From contig CM023538.1 of the NCBI GenBank assembly GCA_013350335.1, forward strand, positions 59,385,080-59,449,079: DNA of 64,000 nucleotides, in the 5' to 3' direction. The position numbers were made by a program, and so were the translations under genes. Positions 56,335-64,000 of this stretch are shown piece after piece. This stretch comes from Chimonanthus salicifolius. Lineage: Eukaryota; Streptophyta; Magnoliopsida; Laurales; Calycanthaceae. Positions within the stretch are counted from its first letter, which is position 1; every line of letters starts with the position of its first letter. The notes beneath the pieces were generated by a model that was not told the origin of the DNA, did no database searches, and saw only the letters and a list, made by a program, of their open reading frames with translations.

Positions 56335-57360
56335 CTTCTATTTTTATTGTCCTATAATTGGAATGAGTGAATATAGTCTTCTTTCTTGCATCAGTCTTCC
56401 TTCTTTTATTTTGGCTCCGTTTGGATAAGGGGTAATTTTACAGGATTACTTAGAATTACTTTTGACTAGGGGTTATTCCGAATATCATGAATACTCTTTA
56501 CTTGGAAAATCTTTTCAAAAGTGAGAGGAGAAGAGGAAAAAATTATTAAGATCATACAGTTATCTTATTTAAATTAAATAAAATAGATGTTTAAGGTAGA
56601 ATTTATTATTATCTATTAATTATATTTACTTAAATCAAATAAATATTAATATTTAATGGAAAAAGTTCTTATGAATGCCAAATTGAAAATAAATATGTTG
56701 ATTTAATAAAGTTTATTAAAAAAATATTAATAGAAACTAAATTAAGTGAGGAGTTATCTGATACCATGTCCTTGAAGGAAACAACAAAAGAGAAATGGGA
56801 CAGAGTAGTTAGAGGGCAATTTTGACATTGCAACAAAGGTTTCGGCCGTTCATAAAATCTTTTGGAAGCATTTATTGTAAAAGAACTTTCTTATTTAGTG
56901 GCTCAAATATAAAGACTTTCTTGTCAAAGAAAATTCGTAGGTATTGATTGATAAATAGTAAAATTTTATTTGAATAATTATGCCAACTTTCTCATTTTCA
57001 TAGGCACCTGATTAATTATTTGAGAATATGCAAGACTCTTTATCAAAACACAAGTTAAATTTACGAAAAAGTGACTAATTGAAGTAAAGTGAAAATCAAA
57101 GTCACGACTCTCATTTTTTTAGACTGATTTTTTACCATTACGCCAACGCTTTCGGATTGCGCCTTCTTCGAGAGCAGAGATTCTCACTTACTTTGGAGAT
57201 CACTTGGGTATAATTTATTTTTACTTAACTGTTAGTATGTAAGTATTTAAAATCTGATTGATACAATATGCATCCATCCATTGATATATTATTTTTAATC
57301 ACATATTAACAATATTGATTTATGATATAGAATACTTTTTGCGTTAGATAATATCCACAA
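56335..57360. other. AT-rich intergenic stretch
   Basis: No gene or bounded element recognised. Confidence 0.5.
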
Positions 57361-57361
57361 T

Positions 57362-57518
57362 CAGGGGTAGAAGAAATGATCTCGGCCGATACGATCTATC
57401 GACCAATATTTAGTTATCGTTAGGTATTATTCTCTTTTCTTAATTTTTTTTTTTTACAAAAAATGGCCGATAGGATGCGGCCGAGTTATTGGCATATCGG
57501 CCGATATTCGGACCCCTG
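57362..57518. mobile_element. CAGGGGT/CGGCCGATA hAT-like MITE, 157 bp
   Basis: CAGGGGTAGAAG at the left, GGACCCCTG at the right, TCGGCCGATA near both ends. The flanks tccacaat / gccacaac share ccacaa, an 8-bp duplication with mutated ends. Confidence 0.75.
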
Positions 57519-57519
57519 G

Positions 57520-60060
57520 CCACAACAGTAACAATTATTTTAGACAAGTTCTTAATGAAAGGTATTTTTCTACTCAACCTCATTTTTTTAAGATTTTTTA
57601 TGTTGAGTTATTGTTATTATTTTTGAATTTTTTCCTTAAGATAATCTCTTTTTTGAATTTCTGTAAAAAAATGAATGAAATGATGTTGGTGTTTATAGAA
57701 TTGAACACCTGATTCGCATGGTTTAGGTAGTGTTTGCATCATTTCTTACAAATTTTTTCATCATTTTCATGAAATTAGAGTTTTCTGACAAAACATCTTA
57801 AATTATAGTGAAAAATACATGTCATTATGAAGGGCTAAAGAATATAGATTTCATATAAGATGCTTGTTAATATTTATTTTCCATTTTGTGGATTTTTTAA
57901 TATATTCTATTTATATTGAAGTTTATGATCTTCAATTGTCGAATACTTTATTAAAAATCCGACCAAAATATGCTCAAAAAATCATTTTCATTTTTCATTT
58001 TTTTTTTTTAATTTTTTGGTGCATTTTTTTCAAATCCAATAAAATCACACATCAATTTATATCAACATACCAAACAATAGTTACGACATGAACATAAACT
58101 TCATTAATTAAATATAATATATATTGTATATATATTAATAAAAGTGTCCTCGTATGTTTTAAATATAACTAAACTTTGACAAACAGACATCGTTGTTTGT
58201 CCATATATATATATATATTGAAAAGTTTACACATACTTTAAAATTCAAACGACTTTAGTCTTAAAAAAATTGTATGAACCAGATTTTTGTCTATATTTTA
58301 ACCTCAATCTAACAAACTTGTTAGACATCTCTTATCTGATTACTTCACAATTTATCTAATTAACAATTAATGTCACTTGATTATCTCCTTCTAAACACAA
58401 TTAACTAAGGAGGTGTGGGTCCATATCTTGATCAGAACTGGGCCCCACACAGCCACGAGACAAATTTAAATATATTTTCTACGACTTAGGGACTTGTGTA
58501 GCGTGTGCAATCCGCCCAAAATAATATTCTAATGTTTATTTGAATAAACTTTATAGTTGACTACTTTTAAAAAATATTTCATGACCTTCATAGGAAGGGA
58601 AGTGTCACACTGTCACTCCCCTGGGTCAGTCCACACTTACATTTTATATATCCATACATTCCCTAATCTAAGTCCGGCTAAAGAATAAATTAACAGAGAG
58701 AGCAACAAAATAATTGGATAACAATAGATATTTAATGTATAAAAACAAACAGTTGTTTAGGTTTAGCGTATTGGAATTCATCATACACTGATGCATTAGA
58801 TCACTACTCTTTTGTTCTTTTGTGTTTTGTCAAATGGTTTTTATTTTTTATTTTTTTAAGAGTACAGTGTTCAGTTCTCTTAGAGTATCTCCATAATCTT
58901 TAAGGCATGTGTAAATCTCTCTATCTATATACACCAAGTAAAACTATGGAGAGTCATCTTATTGTGTTAAGGCCTTTTTTTCTATTAAAAAATATTTTGA
59001 TTTAGAGTAAGGATCAAATAAGGGATTTCATTTCTTTTATATATATATACATATGTTTTGAGATGGTTCATTTTTTCTTGTTTGAGGACTTTTAAGATTT
59101 GTACACCACTTATATCGGGTTAATAAAACATCGGATTAATAAAACCTCGACTAATCAGAGTGTGATATAAAGTTATGAACAAAGGAGTGTGGACCTATCA
59201 TTTGTTTTACTCAATTACCATGTGTTTATATTATGGTTTAAAAACTCAAAAAAATTAGGCGAGTCAGTCCCAGTTAACTTGACTTGACTTGACAAGATTT
59301 TGAGTCAAGCAAGTTAGTGAATTTTATGGAGTTTTTGAGTCAAATCAAAACGAAGTTGGATTACTCTAGTCAATAAAATTTTGAATTAGATCCAAATTTC
59401 GAGTTTTTGTACTGTAAATTTTATCTCCAACAGAATAACAATTTATCTCCTTCTACACACCATCATCCTAAGATTTGCCTGGAATACAAGAAGGTTCAAC
59501 ACAATAATATTGAAAAAAAAAAAGAACAAACGACAGATAATAATCATATTAGTTTGCTTTAAGTGATGTCGCGCAAACGGCACTCACCCTTGAGTCATGT
59601 GAGACACACAGGGTGAAGTCCTAAGATGGGTAGATTTGAAAGGTATTTTCAAAATAATATTTTTTTTAAAAATAAGTCTATTAGATTGGAAGAGCTATGA
59701 TTTTTAAAGATCTAAAGATCAACGATTAAAATGGAGTCACTGACCCATGTTAGCCACATATGGACCCTAACGGGGACGGTCACTCATGGGCTATTGTCCA
59801 AAGGCCAAAATAATAATTCTATCTGTCAAAATAATATATGGGTAGTTGCAAGCTGAATCAGATGGATTTTATCATGTTGTTGTCATCCAACACTCCTAAC
59901 AAAATAAAATAATATTTGTACATATTTGTCACATATTATAAATATAACAAAAGCTTATATATAAAATCTACCTTTATGAGTTAAATCTATGTTTTAATCT
60001 AAACAAGAATCAAACTGTTGACATCTGCAATATGATTACCTCATATTTTATTATTTGTAA
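57520..60060. other. AT-rich intergenic stretch
   Basis: No gene seen. A minus-strand SINE fragment (GGCATGTGTAAATCTCTC) lies at about 58845-58985. Confidence 0.5.
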
Positions 60061-60066
60061 CTTTTA

Positions 60067-60410
60067 TATTTTTTTAATGATCGAGGTATTTAGATCTAGT
60101 CCTTGGTGTAGCTCAACTGGTTAACCTCTCGTCTAGGAAGTTAGAGGTGCTAAGTTCGAATCTCCATGATCTAATCTGGTGTACTCTAAAGACAGTGGGT
60201 GTCATTCATGGAGATTTTTCGTTGGGTTTTCTACCGTCTTCTACATGTAAATTAAAAAAAAAAAGTGTTTAGATCTCTTAGGGCACGTGCAAGTCTCCTT
60301 AGCCATACACACCAAGATAATTTTATAAAAAATGACCTTTTGGAGTAGAGTGGGAATTAAACTCAAAACTTCTCTTTTCTCTTAAAGTGGATTCCTAACA
60401 ATCGCTCGAA
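60067..60410 (-). mobile_element. SINE (minus) interrupted by a younger SINE
   Basis: The outer element's T-run and 3' end (60067-60097) continue at 60277 (CTTAGGGCACGTGCAAGTCT) and run to the B-box-like region near 60350. Its body matches 61285-61495. Confidence 0.7.
60098..60264 (+). mobile_element. tRNA-derived SINE nested in another SINE
   Basis: A-box TAGCTCAACTGG, B-box AGTTCGAATCTCC, GGTGTACTCTAAAGACAGTG, then a poly(A) run. The flanks share tttagatct (60089-60097, 60268-60276). Confidence 0.85.
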
Positions 60411-60805
60411 TCTCTTTGAATTAACACAGAATTATGGAGTTGTAGATTCAGAGTATCTTGATCATATTGGATCTAACAAGGCACATGTTTCACAAATTAA
60501 TTAGTTATGGTGTGGAATCTGCACTACATTAATATTCTAATCTTTGATTAAATAAATATGAAAGTTGACCACTTGAAATTTTTTATTACCGAAATATTAA
60601 TGGTGGATCAAATAAAAACATGTACAGTCCTCACAGACTAAATGGAGACGCTGACTCTGAGGAAACTTTAGTGTCTATCCACCTCAAATTTCTTTGCATT
60701 TGGGACCCACCTTCAAGACTGTCCACACCCACTCATGAATTGTACATACAGAGCCACAGGAAGGTGGATGGCTAAGAATTCAATTCCTTGTCTCCTGTGA
60801 AGTAA

Positions 60806-60808
<3 letters not shown>

Positions 60809-60852
<44 letters not shown>
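60809..60852. repeat. (AT)n microsatellite
   Basis: About 22 uninterrupted AT repeats. Confidence 0.97.
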
Positions 60853-60855
<3 letters not shown>

Positions 60856-61284
60856 AAAATAGAGTAGAAAAGTAAACTAAAAAAAAAATTACTAAGTATT
60901 TGAGTCTTGAATCCAATGTGTGCTTCTATAAAAAAAAAAAAAATCTTGTATGACAAATTAAAATAAAATTTTGGATTTAATTTTCATAATAAATGGGTGC
61001 TGTGTCAGCCAAAGATTAAAAATTTGGAGTGATGATACATATTACTCATGAATAATAATAAAATTAGAGTGACGATGCATAGTGATGTAAGATTTTGTTG
61101 AAAGATTCATATTTTAATAAATAGTTGTTTCTACACTATGGTATTGTTTTGATGGAAATAAGTCCAACTTCTCTGTAGAGAAAGTGAGGTCTGTAGTCAA
61201 TGAACTTTTCTCTCCTCAAGTCGAAAATGGTGATCTCCATTTCTATCAAGAGAGCACCGTCGATATTCTCCTATTTTTGTTGAA

Positions 61285-61495
61285 ATTTTTTTATGATCAA
61301 GATGTCGATAGGTTGGATATGGGACATTTTAACTCGACTAGTTCTTAGAGTATGTGTAAGTCTTTCAATCCAACACACACCGAGTAAACAACTATAGAGA
61401 GTGTCCTAAAGGAGTGTTGAGTGTGAATCGAACTTTAAATGTCCCTTCATAAAAAGAACTTTTTGATCGTTAGAGCAACCACTTCAGTGGAGTCT
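61285..61495 (-). mobile_element. tRNA-derived SINE, minus strand
   Basis: T-run, then TCTTAGAGTATGTGTAAGTC and CAACACACACCGAGTAAAC; the B-box region (minus GTTCGATTCACAC) lies near 61430. Ends are approximate. Confidence 0.65.
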
Positions 61496-61671
61496 TCTAC
61501 TTTAAGTTCTCTTCGTCGAAACAAAACCCTTGACTTAAAATACAATATAGCTTTTCCAGCTTTATAAAGGTAGAGATCCAATCAAAATATTTCGTTTCAA
61601 AATTCAAAAATCACAAAAGTACAAATTGATGTTTATAGAGAAATTTTCATTTTAAAATGCTAGTAGTCTAA

Positions 61672-61862
61672 TCAAAAGGGGTTCAAATGATGGTCAAGAA
61701 CCCACCTCACGAAGTGAAAGTTCTGAGTTTGATTACCACTCCACTCTAAATGATCACTCTTTGTAGAATTATGTAGTGTGTATGAGTAGGGAGGCTTTCA
61801 TACACTCTGAGAATTAGCGAGATACTCTAAAAAGCCGGACATTTGGGACATAAAAAAAAAAA
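61672..61862 (+). mobile_element. tRNA-derived SINE, plus strand
   Basis: GGTTCAAATGATGGTCAAGA, AAGTTCTGAGTTTGATTACC (B-box-like), GTGTGTATGAGTAGGGAGGC, then an A-run at about 61852-61862. Same family as 61285-61495 in the opposite orientation, about 180 bp away. Confidence 0.65.
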
Positions 61863-62255
61863 GTTTAGTAGTATAGTATTTTGATCTTTAAAATTTCAAA
61901 CCAGACAATTTTTAGTTTATGATGTAGACAAGTGTAGATTGTAGAATAAATACAAAACAAAGTTTAAGTAAAATACAATATAGTGATGTGTGTTTTTATT
62001 GATATTTTTTAATATAATTTTGTTTTGTCTAATCTGCAAATCGACCGGAGAAAATACTCTCCAAATACGTGATTTGATGGCTCTCCATTGGCTGCAACAT
62101 GCATTCTTGGTTGTGACCACATTTACATATTTGGATTGGTCCAAATAAAGCCCGTTTAGTTATCATTAAAAAAGCCATGATAGAAAGTTATGTGTGGTCC
62201 AATTTCACTTGTACAATATCAAATGTCGTCAGTACATGATAAAAAATATCTACAA

Positions 62256-62409
62256 TCCATATAATTGAAGTGATTGCCTCCTCTCTCAGGAAATATTCAG
62301 AGATTGTGAGTTCTAACCTCCATAGTATAACTTTAGTGTGCCCTAGAGATAGTGGGCTCACTTGTAAATATTTTACAATGAGTATCCCATAATTTCCCAC
62401 AAAAAAAAA
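62256..62409 (+). mobile_element. tRNA-derived SINE, same family as 46014 and 48655
   Basis: TTGCCTCCTCTCTCAGG, TGTGAGTTCTAACCTCC (decayed B-box), GTGTGCCCTAGAGATAGTG, A-run. Short flanks atctacaa (62248-62255, 62410-62417). Confidence 0.75.
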
Positions 62410-62754
62410 ATCTACAAATATTCTTCTACTATCATAACTATGATAAAAACTTCTTATAAGTGTTTTTTTTTTTAAAAAAAAAGAATTTCATTTTTGTCTA
62501 AATTCACAGTATGAATTTATTTGATTTGAGAGGAGATAGAAGGTTGACCCGGCGGCGGTCGATATGCTCGTCTTATAAAATAAGATTTTGAATTCGATTC
62601 TCGTACAACTCTTATGTGGAATAGAAGGGTTCTACAAATTTATAAACTTTTATTGAATACAATGATAAAAGGTGATCCGAGCTTTAGAAAGAAAAAACCA
62701 CTTTACTATTTTTTTACTCGGTACTTCTTGAACTTTTGGCCTTTTGAACTATAA

Positions 62755-63003
62755 TGTTACCCTGAAATCCAACGGCGATCTTCCGACGGCAGCATTGCCG
62801 GCAGTTCTGAGCGTGACAAGGTGATCAACATGGATGGAATTGCCGGCCGCCTTAGATTCCTTTCTTTGGATTCATTTTCAAGGAGCAGCAGCTCAGGACC
62901 CCAAAATTCCTCCTCTCCTGTGACCTTTGGTAGACTCCAAACGTGGAACATGAGCCTCTCTGACTTGCCACGTGGAACTGATGGGACACACCCAACATTG
63001 TGA
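62755..63003 (+). other. GC-richer segment with open frames on both strands and a G-box
   Basis: Open on plus from 62755 to the TGA at 63001-63003, with an ATG at 62830 (MDGIAGRLRFLSLDSFS, then a Ser-rich stretch); also open on minus (62951-62757). I recognise neither product. GCCACGTGG (a perfect G-box, about 62967-62975) and its place ahead of a possible leader exon fit a promoter region at least as well as a coding exon. Confidence 0.35.
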
Positions 63004-63149
63004 CCGTTGTGTGCTGTACGGACCCAATCACCGTGGACTTGGCTCTTTTAGGAGACGATGGAAGGAATCAGTCACCAGATTCCTTCTTTTCCCACCACCA
63101 TTCTTTGTTGGTTTCATAGAGAAAAAAATATCTTGTTTCACATCACGCT

Positions 63150-63239
63150 GATGGGCAATTGTTGGCGTTAAAGCTCACAAAAGAGAGAAGAGAAGCAGAA
63201 GCAGATAGAAGTTTGGAAATCTTGAAGTTCTCCACTTGG
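63150..63239 (+). promoter_or_regulatory. possible 5' leader exon of a gene entering from the right
   Basis: Purine-rich, ATG-free leader (AAAAGAGAGAAGAGAAGCAG, then AAGTTTGGAAATCTTGAAG) ending at a good donor CCACTTGG|gtaatg (about 63239). A T-rich, intron-like sequence follows to the window end. No coding exon is in view, so the product is unknown. Confidence 0.35.
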
Positions 63240-63465
63240 GTAATGAAGGAAAGTGGAATTGATGGATTCCTTGCTTTTGTCTAAACACCTTCAATAGATT
63301 CTTTGTGTAATGAGGTAGAAGATTGATAGGTAGTGTGTTTATCTTAGTCACTCTTGCCCTTTATACATGAACTGAGCTTTTCCTTCTCATTTCACGTTTG
63401 GAATTTCAGCGCATTTCCTATTGGCTTTTCTCCAAGACTCCAACCCAACTGGTACAAGTTCCTAT

Positions 63466-64000
63466 TACATGTAAGTTCTTTGATTAAATTGGCATCTGGG
63501 CTTTTGGAATAACATGTTTCATCTCGACTTTGGTGGTAATCTTTCTGAGCTTTTTGTTGGGCTTTTGAGACTGCTGGATTTTTCAAACAGGCTCCTGTTT
63601 TCACTGTTATGTCGTTTTTTTAGCACGTCTGAGTTCTTCGATTAAATGGGAACCTGGATTTTTGGGGTAACTTCTTCTAATATCAATTTTTGGAGTAATC
63701 TTGCTGAACTGTTTGTTGAAAATTTTAGATTTCTGGGTTTTCAACGAACTCCTATTTTATATATTTTTTCTCTCTTTTTAGCCCATGTGACTCTTTTGAA
63801 TAACTTGTTTGTCATCTCAAATTTAGTGGCAATCTTGTTGGACTGTTTGTTGGGTATATGAGCTACGAGCTATTCAACAAGCTCCGATTTTATATGATTT
63901 TGTTTCTTTTTAGCACATCTATCTGATTTCTTTTAATTAATTGGCATCTGGTTTTCAAAATAACTTGTTTTCATCTAGATTTTAGTGGTAATCTTGCTGA
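63466..64000 (+). repeat. tandem repeat, unit about 150-158 bp, running off the window
   Basis: A unit of the form TTCTTTGATTAAATTGGCAT, CTGG.TTTTGGAATAACTTG, then GTGGTAATCTTGCTGA, ACTGTTTGTTGG, CAACAAGCTCC and TTTTTAGCAC starts near 63476, 63634, about 63785 and 63930, with 70-80% similarity by eye. It lies in the presumed first intron of the right-hand gene. Confidence 0.75.

Overview
This is a 64 kb piece of nuclear DNA from a flowering plant. It is AT-rich, has GT-AG introns of up to several kb, plant-type protein families, Pol III-type SINEs, and LTR, LINE, hAT, Mutator and Tourist-like debris. One run of 100 N marks an assembly gap (24620-24719). I cannot name the species; the very repeat-rich introns only suggest a plant with a moderately large genome.

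Genes. (1) 1764-10988, plus strand: the last five coding exons (C-terminal 182 residues) of a plant TBC1/Gyp1-type Rab GTPase-activating protein; its earlier exons lie left of the window. (2) 13715-20964, minus strand, tail-to-tail with the first: five C-terminal exons (187 residues) of DDRGK1/UFBP1, the ER protein of the UFM1 conjugation pathway. Its N-terminal exon or exons are not visible and probably sit in the assembly gap; a TATA box and a short 5' leader exon lie just beyond the gap near 24.9-25.0 kb. (3) About 29.64-34.9 kb and about 42.0-46.3 kb, plus strand: two tandem copies of a non-coding host gene carrying box C/D snoRNAs. Each has a TATA box, telo-box leader and a conserved first donor site. 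Four C/D snoRNAs can be read in copy 1 and three plus a relic in copy 2. Two guides match 18S rRNA over 13 bases and a third over 9. (4) From about 63.1 kb, plus strand: a possible 5' leader exon and first intron of a gene running off the right edge, preceded by a GC-richer segment with a G-box.

Mobile and repeated DNA. The snoRNA locus is part of a direct segmental duplication (about 29.49-38.79 kb and 41.85-46.76 kb). Insertions present in only one copy postdate it: a foldback element, an LTR element and a Copia-like LTR in copy 1, and a SINE in copy 2. A second, smaller direct duplication (about 49.95-51.47 and 54.43-56.33 kb) carries two different transposons at almost the same site. Several non-autonomous elements have exact target-site duplications (8 or 9 bp, or TAA). 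Some hold internal arrays of palindromic iterons (TATCGGCCGATA; ATTCATTCGAATGAAT). A Ty3/gypsy remnant with inverted LTRs and a 5-bp duplication, and a TRIM element with recognisable primer-binding site and polypurine tract, lie in or beside the DDRGK1 gene.

The rest (11.4-13.7, 25.6-28.0, 38.8-40.6, 46.8-47.3, 56.3-57.3 and 57.5-60.0 kb) is AT-rich intergenic DNA in which I see no gene.
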